From assembly GCF_003585765.1 (NCBI RefSeq), contig NZ_CP021235.1, forward strand, positions 3,720,001 through 3,784,000: 64,000 nt of DNA, given 5' to 3'. The notes under the pieces are model-generated. The model had not been told where the DNA came from. It saw nothing but the letters and a program-made list of their open reading frames with translations, and searched no databases. The DNA comes from Pontibacter actiniarum. GTDB taxonomy: Bacteria > Bacteroidota > Bacteroidia > Cytophagales > Hymenobacteraceae. The translations under genes were made by a program, and so were the position numbers. Position 1 is the first letter of the stretch. Each line of letters opens with the position of its first letter. This document shows, in pieces, positions 25,793-32,575 of the stretch.

Positions 25793-26050
25793 ATGATGAT
25801 CACACAGACCTACGCCGACTACTGCCAAGTATGGACCGGTGTTTTGCAGACGAAGAATGAAATAGTGGAGCAGCTGCAGAAGGTTGTCCGCTGCGATTCT
25901 GTCACTATCCATGCCGTTCTGCTGGAGATAAACCCCGCCGTTATAGACTATAACTGGGGTGACTGCAGCAGTGTGTCTGTGCAGAGTAACCAAGACTTCG
26001 ACAATATAGTTAAGACATTGGCTGAGCTAAGCACGATAACGCTCAACTAA
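25793..26050 (+). CDS. small unknown protein
   Basis: 85 aa from ATG 25793 (a TTG at 25772 would add seven residues). Soluble, mildly acidic, with a segment VRCDSVTIHAVLLEINPAVI suggestive of a beta-alpha fold. It follows the pilot-like gene by 45 bases and is followed by a terminator. No family is recognised. Confidence 0.55.
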   Translation: MMITQTYADYCQVWTGVLQTKNEIVEQLQKVVRCDSVTIHAVLLEINPAVIDYNWGDCSSVSVQSNQDFDNIVKTLAELSTITLN

Positions 26051-26071
26051 GCATGCAGTACCCTAAAGCAA

Positions 26072-26105
26072 AACGGCACATCTCAACCAGGTGTGCCGTT
26101 TTTTA
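26072..26105 (+). terminator. terminator between convergent genes
   Basis: AACGGCACA and a complementary TGTGCCGTT flank a 10-base loop and are followed by a T run. It lies between the plus-strand small gene and the minus-strand lipoprotein gene. Confidence 0.8.
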
Positions 26106-26111
26106 TGAAAA

Positions 26112-26468
26112 CTATTTTCCTTGCCACTTATGCCCATAAATCTTCCCGCTGCTGTCTACATAGAACATGCGTGTGCGGGTATAGCCGACATTCTGAGGAG
26201 TGGTGTAGTAGGTAGTGCCGTTGGAGGCGGTTTTGATCTGCCCTGGCTGTTGGCCTAAGTTAACGTTGCCTTGGTAGATGAGGATAGAGCCGCCGTTGCC
26301 ATCTTCGGTGATCTGCGTAGGAGGCCCCCAGGCTTGGTATAGCTCTGACTGGTGATGTTCAATCCAAGCATCCATGCTTTGGTTGATTTGCTTAGTGGTG
26401 GGAGCACAGCTAAGCATTCCCACCACTAAGGCTACTATGCATGTGCATTTACACATTATTATATTCAT
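26112..26468 (-). CDS. small lipoprotein, unknown function
   Basis: 118 aa. A signal peptide ends in a lipobox-like VGMLSC (cysteine about residue 21). The mature domain (SMDAWIEHHQSELYQAWGPP ... GGSILIYQG) has the helix-then-WGPP pattern seen in SmpA/OmlA-like small lipoproteins, and the C-terminal part alternates beta strands and ends in RMFYVDSSGKIYGHKWQG. It is probably anchored in the outer or inner membrane. As element cargo it could affect phage adsorption or surface exclusion, which is speculation. Confidence 0.75.
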   Translation of the reverse strand: MNIIMCKCTCIVALVVGMLSCAPTTKQINQSMDAWIEHHQSELYQAWGPPTQITEDGNGGSILIYQGNVNLGQQPGQIKTASNGTTYYTTPQNVGYTRTRMFYVDSSGKIYGHKWQGK

Positions 26469-26513
26469 GAAGCCTTGATATATTATTATTATATATGCAT
26501 ATTTATATAAATT

Positions 26514-26870
26514 ATGGCTTACATGAAACTATCGAATAAAATATTATGTGTAATAGGCTTTGCAATCATAGTTGCTATTGCTTCAGGATATGCCTCCAAC
26601 GAGGCTAAATATTATCTACATCATCCTAAAGCTAGTAAACAGGAAATAACAGAAGCAATGTACAAAAGCTATTTGAGTGGCAAGTATAGGGAGCGGGTGC
26701 GGTCTGAAAGTGCCTTTAATCTGCAGATGGCTTTCACTGCAGGCGCGTTATGTATTGGTTTAGGAGTTATAGTTGTAGGAGTAATGGATGGACGCCGCAT
26801 AAAGGCTGCCAATGCTTCTGAAGGGCAGAACCGCGTCACGTTAGAAGGTTGCCCAAATAGAGAGGGGTAG
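26514..26870 (+). CDS. two-helix membrane protein, unknown function
   Basis: 118 aa with transmembrane segments at about residues 10-28 and 72-92, separated by a charged loop (KYYLHHPKASKQEITEAM). It is divergent from the lipoprotein gene, 45 bases apart, with an AT-rich shared promoter region. No motif is recognised. Confidence 0.6.
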   Translation: MAYMKLSNKILCVIGFAIIVAIASGYASNEAKYYLHHPKASKQEITEAMYKSYLSGKYRERVRSESAFNLQMAFTAGALCIGLGVIVVGVMDGRRIKAANASEGQNRVTLEGCPNREG

Positions 26871-26894
26871 GCAGCGTGCTTTTGAACGATAACA

Positions 26895-26940
26895 GAATAT
26901 ACAAAAGGTGAACCGCAAGAGGGTTCCCTTTTGTATATTC
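26895..26940 (+). terminator. long 14-bp-arm hairpin
   Basis: GAATATACAAAAGG and CCTTTTGTATATTC are perfect inverted repeats around 18 bases that can pair further. It lies 25 bases after the membrane-protein gene and 50 bases before the 3' end of the convergent Doc gene, so it can terminate from both sides. Confidence 0.75.
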
Positions 26941-26989
26941 TTCTTTTGCTCCTCATGGCTATGGCATAGCCGTCAATGCAGCCAGTAGC

Positions 26990-27418
26990 TTAAAGCAAAG
27001 CATGATATATTCGTAGTTTCAACTCTTCGTTATAATCCTCCTCATAAAGTATTGATGTAATTATAGCATGCAGTAAATCCTTTGATATATAATTGGCTGC
27101 AACATATACAGCTATATTCTCCATACGACTAATAAAGGTGGGCACTAAAAAGCCCAAGCCGTTTAATTCTAGGAAATATGCAGCTAGTGCAATAGAAGCT
27201 CTTTTGTTGCCATCATTAAAGCTATGGTTCTTATTTATCGAATAGAATAAATGTGTAAGCTTATCTTCTATTGCAGGATAGTAGAGGTCATGCTTGATGT
27301 GTTCTAACGATGCCTCTAAAAGGCCAATATTAAGAACACCTAGTGCTCCTCCTGACTTCCTAATTATTTCGTCGTGCACCTCAATGGCATGTGCCACATC
27401 AAAATAAGCGCATGCCAT
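26990..27418 (-). CDS. doc: Doc/Fic-family toxin (death-on-curing type)
   Basis: 142 aa. The Fic motif HSFNDGNKR occupies residues 65-73 with the catalytic His65 and the NKR anion hole intact. The length and the N-terminal EVHDEIIRKSGGALGV match the Doc subfamily, whose members phosphorylate EF-Tu or otherwise modify targets. The start overlaps the stop of the upstream partner gene (TAATG), a typical toxin-antitoxin arrangement with the toxin second. It lies near the right end of the element, where it would help to maintain it. Confidence 0.85.
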   Translation of the reverse strand: MACAYFDVAHAIEVHDEIIRKSGGALGVLNIGLLEASLEHIKHDLYYPAIEDKLTHLFYSINKNHSFNDGNKRASIALAAYFLELNGLGFLVPTFISRMENIAVYVAANYISKDLLHAIITSILYEEDYNEELKLRIYHALL

Positions 27419-28419
27419 TATCTATCCTTTAGTCTTTTAAAGACTTCAATGTTTTCATCTATTCTGTCCTGCAAGCTCTTGCTTTTGTCTCCTAAAAACC
27501 TTTGATAATCGTCTGGAGTCAAGCATTTAATGTATGGCTTTAGCCTATCATGAATTATATTACGAAACCCGTAGTCTCTACTTGCCATTTTGCTTCGCGC
27601 GTCTTCAAGCTGTGGTATCCAAAACCGCCGTTCTGAGAACTTCTGTATTAGGATATTCAGCTCACCCGGTGTGAGCTTTCTTCCCATCTCTTCGCTCTTT
27701 TCCTTCATTGCGTCTGCAATGCCAATTTCAAATGAGGCTATTAGCTTGAGGACCTCAGCATACATTGTGTCTCGTGGATTTACTTTTTCCTCTAACTGCA
27801 AAATCTTTTTATATTCAGAGGCATTCTCATGGAAAATAGATTTATAAATTGCATCTGTATAAACAGCATATTTATATGCACCCATATCTAAATAGAGATT
27901 AAGGGCACTTGTAAACTCTTTTCTGTAAACCGGCTCTCGTGCTATTGATACTAAAAACTCTTCGTCGCGCTGGTTTATAAACTTGGTTGATCCTCCTAAC
28001 TTCTTGTTTAGTCCATCAATAACAATATTTAAAATAGCGCTCCTTAAAGCCTTTGCTTTTTCGCTTTCCGCTAGGAGCATGCCAAGGTTTAGGAATGCTC
28101 TAAAATTAAAAATTCCTAACTGTGGAGCCTTTGCGCCGTCTTCTAATAGCCAGCCAAACTCAGCCTTTAGCTCTCGTAGCTTTTTGCCCTTAAAGATTTC
28201 ATAGCCATTGTGCTTTAATTCATCTTCATTGTTTGAGAGGTATCTTTCAATAGTTGAACTATCAACCTCATAGAATTCAACTACTTGATTCTTAGTAAAT
28301 CTAAACTCGCCCTGGAAAAACATTCCCCTGATTCCCAGATACTCCTGAATGTCTGCAACTGCACTTAGGTTATTGAGAATATTTTGCCTATCAATTGCTG
28401 ATACTGTTAAATCTTTCAT
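27418..28419 (-). CDS. Doc partner, RhuM/antirepressor-like DNA-binding protein (putative antitoxin)
   Basis: 333 aa from ATG 28419; a TTG four codons upstream is less likely. The N-terminal region (GEFRFTKNQVVEFYEVDSST) looks like an HTH, followed by YEIFKGKKLRELKAEF and a conserved block GIFNFRAFLNLGMLLAESEK through GGSTKFINQRDEEFL. This resembles RhuM/phage antirepressor-type proteins that are often encoded next to fic/doc genes. At 333 aa it is much longer than Phd, the classical Doc antitoxin. One-base overlap with the toxin indicates coupling. The antitoxin role is inferred from gene order. Confidence 0.7.
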   Translation of the reverse strand: MKDLTVSAIDRQNILNNLSAVADIQEYLGIRGMFFQGEFRFTKNQVVEFYEVDSSTIERYLSNNEDELKHNGYEIFKGKKLRELKAEFGWLLEDGAKAPQLGIFNFRAFLNLGMLLAESEKAKALRSAILNIVIDGLNKKLGGSTKFINQRDEEFLVSIAREPVYRKEFTSALNLYLDMGAYKYAVYTDAIYKSIFHENASEYKKILQLEEKVNPRDTMYAEVLKLIASFEIGIADAMKEKSEEMGRKLTPGELNILIQKFSERRFWIPQLEDARSKMASRDYGFRNIIHDRLKPYIKCLTPDDYQRFLGDKSKSLQDRIDENIEVFKRLKDR

Positions 28420-28431
28420 ATATGCAAACAA

Positions 28432-28440
28432 TGTGGATAA
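28432..28440 (-). promoter_or_regulatory. perfect DnaA box near the Doc module promoter
   Basis: TGTGGATAA is the exact complement of TTATCCACA. It lies 13 bases upstream of the antitoxin-like ATG in AT-rich DNA. A single box may be coincidence or may tie the element to host replication control. Confidence 0.45.
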
Positions 28441-28799
28441 CTTGCAATGTTCTCCTTGTTAATGAGGATAACATGTGTTAATTTGCTTATTATCAATAAG
28501 TTATATGCCTTAAAAAAGTAAATTTTTAATTCTTGAATGATGTCTATATATAAATATATGGCATTGATTTACAAATGGTTACACAACATAGCTTGCATAA
28601 GCTCTTTACTGTCTGTATAATGCTGGGTGTTGATAACTTTTTTGCGTAAGACCTAAATTATTTCAAAAGTGTTCATTGTGCAAGTAAACTTAATAGATTA
28701 AAGCTGAAGTGAAGGTCTTTGATGCGAACTAGCAGGGAGGGTGAGTAGTTCCACCTTAAGGAGAACTGTTAATGATAAACTGGGTGAAAGTTGATGTTT
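28441..28799. other. AT-rich non-coding right end of the element
   Basis: About 360 bases with no gene. It presumably contains the promoter of the toxin-antitoxin operon and accessory recombination sites. Apart from the adjacent 21-bp repeat at 28800 no structure is obvious. Confidence 0.5.
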
Positions 28800-28820
28800 G
28801 TATGCAAATCGTATGCAAAT
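28800..28820 (+). repeat. right copy of tandem GTATGCAAAT repeat (candidate arm-type site)
   Basis: Identical over 21 bases to 9158-9178 and in direct orientation, 46 bases inside the right att repeat. Together with the left copy it marks the element ends and suggests a shared recombinase-binding site. Confidence 0.7.
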
Positions 28821-28825
28821 AAAAA

Positions 28826-28857
28826 AAGCCACTTAACGATTTTACTCGTAAGTGGCT
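28826..28857 (-). terminator. element-borne replacement terminator for tRNA-Asn
   Basis: AGCCACTTACGA and TCGTTAAGTGGCT (minus strand) pair with one bulge and are followed by seven T bases. It stands just after the tRNA 3' end inside the element and has a different stem from the ancestral terminator at 8972-8999, so the element restores tRNA termination after integration. Confidence 0.8.
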
Positions 28858-28866
28858 CATTTTAAA

Positions 28867-28912
28867 GCTCCCCCTCCTGGGCTCGAACCAGGGACCCCCT
28901 GATTAACAGTCA
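28867..28912 (-). repeat. attR: 46-bp repeat within the intact tRNA-Asn
   Basis: Exact copy of 9000-9045. It supplies the 3' half of the tRNA, so the gene stays functional after integration. Confidence 0.93.
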
Positions 28913-28941
28913 GGTGCTCTAACCGACTGAGCTAAGGAGGA
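28868..28941 (-). tRNA. tRNA-Asn (anticodon GTT)
   Basis: 74-nt cloverleaf on the minus strand. The acceptor strands TCCTCCT and AGGGGGA pair with one T-G pair, the D arm is AGCTCAGTCGGTTAGAGC, the anticodon loop CTGTTAA carries GTT, and the T arm is CCTGGTTCGAGCCCAGG. The terminal CCA is not encoded. The 3' half is element-derived. Confidence 0.95.
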
Positions 28942-29073
28942 ATCTCGACATATCTCCGGCGACTTTCCCGCCGTTTGATGATGCAATATTACGGCAGTTA
29001 ACTTTCTTACGCAAGCCCTGGCCTAAAAAAAACTTAACACAGGAGCTAATTTACTGGGAATCAAAGAAAAAAA

Positions 29074-29496
29074 TTAATTAGAAATATAGAGCGTAGAGGC
29101 AACAAGCGATGTTCTGTACTGCCGGAGGCCAACAATCGCCGGCCCACCGATTACCTGCCCCTTCAGGTTAAACTGGGAGCCGCAGCACGGGTCCACAATA
29201 AAAAGCCGCGACGGGTCCACTTCCAGCGCACAGCTGTTCGTGGGGTCGTAAGGGCAGGCTCGCTCAAAGGCAAAGTAGCTGCTGGCGCTCTGGCGCACCA
29301 CAATAATGCCTTTGTAGCCCTCTTGCAGGTACGCAAAGCCGCCGTCCTGGCGCAGGTCCGGGTACAGCTGACTGCTTACGTTCAGCTGCGCGTTTACGGG
29401 CACCTGCGGTATAATGGGGCTACTGCTGCTGTCTTTGCAGGCGCTGGCCAGTACAGCCAGCAAGCCAACAAGTACAGGCCAGCGCCTACTGCTCAT
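29074..29496 (-). CDS. Rieske-like lipoprotein with degenerate cluster ligands
   Basis: 140 aa from ATG 29496. A signal peptide ends in VLASACKDS, a lipobox with cysteine about residue 19. The fold-defining segments of small Rieske proteins are present (FAFERACPYDP and VDPCCGSQFNLKGQVIGGPA). However, the two cluster histidines of the usual CxH and CxxH motifs are missing, replaced by Tyr and Cys/Gly positions, so canonical 2Fe-2S binding is doubtful. The start overlaps the end of hbd by 11 bases on the same strand, so the genes are cotranscribed. Confidence 0.75.
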   Translation of the reverse strand: MSSRRWPVLVGLLAVLASACKDSSSSPIIPQVPVNAQLNVSSQLYPDLRQDGGFAYLQEGYKGIIVVRQSASSYFAFERACPYDPTNSCALEVDPSRLFIVDPCCGSQFNLKGQVIGGPAIVGLRQYRTSLVASTLYISN

Positions 29497-30346
29497 ACGT
29501 ATAAAAGCCTTTGCCTGCTTTGCGGCCGTGGTGCCCGGCATCCACTTTCTGCTGCTGTATGCGGCTCGGTCTGAATTTAGGATCATAATGGAAAGCCTCG
29601 AACATGGAGGTGGTTACAGAATAATTAGTATCAACACCGATCAGGTCCATGAGTTCAAAAGGCCCCATCTTAAAGCCGCTGGCCTGCATCAGCTTATCGA
29701 TGGTTTCTACATCGGCCACGCCCTCCTCCAGCAGTTTGAGGCCCTCCACGTAGAAATGGCGCGCCACGCGGTTCACAATAAAGCCCGGCGAGTCCTTCGC
29801 CATCACAGCAGTCTTGCCTAGCTTTTCGGCCAGGTCTTTTATTACCTGAGCCGTTGCAGGGGCGGTAGCGGCCCCGGAGATCACCTCTACCAGCTTCATG
29901 ATGTGAGCCGGGTTAAAGAAATGCATCCCCACCACACGCTCCGGGTTAGGCACGGAGGCGGCAATCTGGGTAATTGGAATCGAAGAGGTATTAGAGGCAA
30001 GAATGGTATCCGGTGTATTGATGCTGGCCAGCTCCTGAAAGATGCTTTGCTTTACCTCCAGGCGCTCCACCACGGCCTCAACGATCACGTCGCAGCTTAG
30101 CTGCAGGGTGTCGCCGGTGTAGGTTAGGTTAGAGATGGCTGCTTCTTTCTCCGCCTGGGTTAACTTGCCACGGGCAATGCCTTTGTCCAGGTTCTTAGTG
30201 GTTGTCTGCTGCGCCTTTTCCAGCACCTGTGCGTTGATGTCGAACAGGATGGTTTTGTAGCCTGCCTGCGCACATATCTGCGCAATGCCCTGCCCCATTG
30301 TGCCGGCACCTACTACGCCTATGGTCTTGATATCCTCTAACGTCAT
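29486..30346 (-). CDS. hbd: 3-hydroxybutyryl-CoA (3-hydroxyacyl-CoA) dehydrogenase
   Basis: 286 aa, single-domain family length. It oxidises or reduces (S)-3-hydroxyacyl-CoA with NAD(H) in fatty acid or butanoate metabolism. The Rossmann motif GVVGAGTMGQGIAQ starts at about residue 10. NTSSIPIT and the catalytic His of GMHFFNPAHIMKLVEV follow, and the C-terminal domain has KDSPGFIVNR and the closing GRKAGKGFYTYE. All active-site segments are intact. The ATG lies at the head of a two-gene unit with the Rieske-like lipoprotein. Confidence 0.92.
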   Translation of the reverse strand: MTLEDIKTIGVVGAGTMGQGIAQICAQAGYKTILFDINAQVLEKAQQTTTKNLDKGIARGKLTQAEKEAAISNLTYTGDTLQLSCDVIVEAVVERLEVKQSIFQELASINTPDTILASNTSSIPITQIAASVPNPERVVGMHFFNPAHIMKLVEVISGAATAPATAQVIKDLAEKLGKTAVMAKDSPGFIVNRVARHFYVEGLKLLEEGVADVETIDKLMQASGFKMGPFELMDLIGVDTNYSVTTSMFEAFHYDPKFRPSRIQQQKVDAGHHGRKAGKGFYTYEQ

Positions 30347-30464
30347 AGCTTTTGGTTTTCATCAAAAAAGAAGAGTGAATGCTCTGCTATACTTGTACGG
30401 CAAAACATTCACTCATCCGGTTAACTGTTTATTCTAAATTCAGTTATGCAGTCATTCAATATTC

Positions 30465-31490
30465 CTAAATCACTCCTTCGAACTGGCGCAGGAAGCGCAC
30501 ATCGTTCTCCGTGAATAAGCGCAGGTCCTTTATCTGGTACTTCAGCATCGTGATGCGCTCAATGCCCATTCCGAAGGCGAAGCCAGAGTATTCTTCCGGG
30601 TCAATGCCTGAGCTTTGCAGCACAGCAGGGTCTACCATGCCAGAGCCGCCAATCTCTACCCAGCCGCTGCCTTTGCAGATGTTACAGCCTTCGCCCTTAC
30701 AGATAAAGCAGGTAATGTCTATTTCGGCGCTAGGCTCTGTGAACGGGAAGAACGACGGGCGGAAACGGATCTGTGTATCCTGCCCAAACATCTCCTTGGC
30801 AAAGTAATACAGGGTTTCTTTCAGGTCTTTGAAGCTAACGCCTTTGTTCACGTACAGGCCCTCCACCTGGTGGAACACCATGTGCGCACGTGCCGAAATA
30901 GCTTCGTTGCGGTACACGCGGCCCGGCATGATGCTGCGCAGCGGCGGTTGGTTGTTCTCCATCAGGCGCACCTGCACCGTGGAGGTATGCGTGCGGAGCA
31001 AGTGCTCTTTGTCTTCGCTGAGGAAGAAGGTATCCTGCATTTCGCGGGCCGGGTGATTCTCCGGGAAGTTCAGGGCAGAGAAGTTGTGCCAGTCATCCTC
31101 CATCTCCGGGCCTTCGGCTACGTTAAAGCCAATGCGCTCAAAAATGCGTACGATCTCCTGGCGCACCAGCGAAAGCGGGTGGCGCGTGCCGAGTGTGTTG
31201 GGCACTGTTGGCAGGCTGAAATCGAAACCCGTATCTCCCGTTGTATCAGCGGCGCTGCTCAGCTGCTCCTGCGCCTGGTCAAAGCGCTCCTGGGCACGGT
31301 TCTTCAGCGTGTTCAGCTGCTGGCCTACCTCACGGCGCTGCTCCGGCGCTACTTCTTTCAGGTTGTTAAACAGGTCGGCAATGCGGCCCTTGCGGCCAAT
31401 ATAGGCAATGCGGAATTGTTCCAGTTCGGCAGCGTTGGTCAATTGTGCTGCTTCTATCTCTTGTGCTACTTGTTGTATGTTCTCCACCAT
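30465..31490 (-). CDS. pheS: phenylalanine-tRNA ligase alpha subunit
   Basis: About 341 aa. It is the catalytic class II subunit that charges tRNA-Phe together with PheT, which is not in the window. The N-terminal coiled coil (about residues 5-85) is followed by the class II motifs: motif 1 around HPLSLVRQEIVRIFERIGF, motif 2 with FRPSFFPFTEPSAEID, a cysteine cluster CFICKGEGCNICKGSGW, and motif 3 GFAFGMGIERITMLKY. ATG 31490 is chosen over a TTG three codons upstream because that TTG lies inside a -7 promoter element (31497-31504). Confidence 0.95.
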   Translation of the reverse strand: MVENIQQVAQEIEAAQLTNAAELEQFRIAYIGRKGRIADLFNNLKEVAPEQRREVGQQLNTLKNRAQERFDQAQEQLSSAADTTGDTGFDFSLPTVPNTLGTRHPLSLVRQEIVRIFERIGFNVAEGPEMEDDWHNFSALNFPENHPAREMQDTFFLSEDKEHLLRTHTSTVQVRLMENNQPPLRSIMPGRVYRNEAISARAHMVFHQVEGLYVNKGVSFKDLKETLYYFAKEMFGQDTQIRFRPSFFPFTEPSAEIDITCFICKGEGCNICKGSGWVEIGGSGMVDPAVLQSSGIDPEEYSGFAFGMGIERITMLKYQIKDLRLFTENDVRFLRQFEGVI

Positions 31491-31496
31491 AATACG

Positions 31497-31504
31497 CAAA
31501 GATA
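31497..31504 (-). promoter_or_regulatory. -7 element TATCTTTG directly before pheS
   Basis: Exact TAnnTTTG on the minus strand, ending six bases before the pheS ATG. If used, the transcript would start at or within a few bases of the start codon, giving a leaderless or very short-leader mRNA. No clear -33 TTG is seen at the usual spacing. Confidence 0.4.
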
Positions 31505-31772
31505 ATAAATTGGCGCGTTCTGCCTTCTAGTTAGGTAATTCTGAGTTGGTACGCAAATAGGGAGAGAGGGTATGGGCCTTTACTCTTATCTATTCGATCG
31601 CAGGTGTTGCCTGGTATCGCTTTTCGCCTCACCGGCGGGCCCTGTTTTCCTCATCAAGGAGAAAAGTAAGCAAAAGAATCACGGCGGTTCTCTTTGTCGA
31701 GGCCCTTGCCTCTCGGATGAGGAGAATTCTGCTGACGCTGAGGCACAGGTACAAGTTTCACAGCGGGCGATA

Positions 31773-31804
31773 TTGTGCGGACAGGTCGCAACCTGTCCGC
31801 ACAA
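31773..31804. repeat. 14-bp-arm perfect hairpin
   Basis: TTGTGCGGACAGGT and ACCTGTCCGCACAA flank the loop CGCA. There is no T run, so it is more like a dispersed intergenic palindrome than a terminator. Confidence 0.75.
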
Positions 31805-32097
31805 AGTTTTGGAGAAGTAACGATAGGTTGGCTATTGAAAACTTATCCAGTCTTTCCGTTGAGCGCCTATGCGAGTTTTTCCGGTGACGAGCGCGAGCGA
31901 GGCAGCCCGAGGCACGAGTAAGAGGGCCCCTACCCCCGGCAGGAAAAGCTCCCAGCGCGATGCGGGAAGACGGGCCCTCGCGGGCATGAGCGCTTTAAAG
32001 TATAGAGTGGAACGATAGGTGTGTGGGAGCTGCAGGGTGAACGGGAACTAGAAAGAACAGCTTGGGTGGAGATGCAGAAAGCCGTGGCAGCTAACGG

Positions 32098-32373
32098 CAC
32101 AAGCGGACGCTTGCGCCAGGGCAGTAAACAGTTCAGCCTTGGGTAAGCAGCCGCTAAGCAAGTATGGCTTTGCAAGCCAGTCGAGTTACAAACTCGACGC
32201 TATAGTAAGACACGAGTTGCAAACTCGCGCCAGCAGGAGGAAAACTCGCGCCAGCGGGATTGTTAAAGTATAAGCAGAGGCGACTGGAGGCACAAGCGGA
32301 CGCTCGCGCCAGAAAAGAACTTTGGAAGTATGACTGCAACATAGTAGGACACAAGTCTGAAGACTTGCGCCAG
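32098..32373. repeat. cluster of REP-like stem-loops ending in GCGCCAG
   Basis: Four full copies of CAC(A/G)AG-N-CTYGCGCCAG occur at 32098-32119, 32211-32233, 32291-32312 and 32350-32373. A truncated copy lies at 32241-32254 and a related palindrome GTCGAGTTACAAACTCGAC at 32180-32198. Stem bases vary in a compensatory way (for example AAGCGG...GCTTG against AAGTCT...GACTTG), while the flanking CAC and GCGCCAG are fixed, as in REP families mobilised by RAYT transposases. Confidence 0.75.
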
Positions 32374-32575
32374 CATGAATGCCACATAAGGAACAGGCAC
32401 AGCTTTCTTACTTTTAACTACTGCTCTATCGGTAAATTGCAGAACCACTATATACTTTGTAGTTTACCGACACAAACCCGCAGCTTACCGACTTCTCTCA
32501 AGGGCCTGCCTATTGCCTGTGGACGCGCAGGGCTGATTACAGTACCTTTATATCAGATACTTAAACAAAGGAACT

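Larger units (their letters stand above)
9000..28912. mobile_element. integrated element in tRNA-Asn with phage-like genes and no recognisable capsid or packaging genes
   Basis: The 19.9-kb segment is bounded by identical 46-bp direct repeats (9000-9045 and 28867-28912) that correspond to the 3' part of tRNA-Asn. A tyrosine integrase lies next to the left repeat. Just inside each end is a copy of a 21-bp sequence made of two GTATGCAAAT units. Gene content: integrase, unknown proteins, excisionase-like HTH, a polymerase-like protein, two tandem winged-helix-like paralogues, three proteins resembling podovirus internal virion proteins, operators with a small HTH regulator, a lipoprotein, and a Doc toxin module. 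Base composition is mosaic: AT-rich at both ends, closer to host in the 15.3-25.8 kb block. No portal, terminase, capsid, tail, relaxase or conjugation gene is seen. Confidence 0.92.
31505..32575. other. 1.07-kb gene-less stretch rich in hairpin repeats
   Basis: No convincing gene on either strand. It contains one long hairpin (31773-31804), a GC-rich segment with GAGCGCGAGCGAGGCAGCCC at about 31890-31910, and a cluster of related small stem-loops ending in GCGCCAG (32098-32373). It separates the divergent pheS and LiaF-like genes. Confidence 0.7.

Noticed and set aside
9000-28912. Ordinary complete tailed prophage
   Set aside because: No portal, terminase, capsid or tail genes seen within clearly defined att boundaries.
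9000-28912. Conjugative transposon or ICE
   Set aside because: No relaxase, coupling protein or Tra genes visible.
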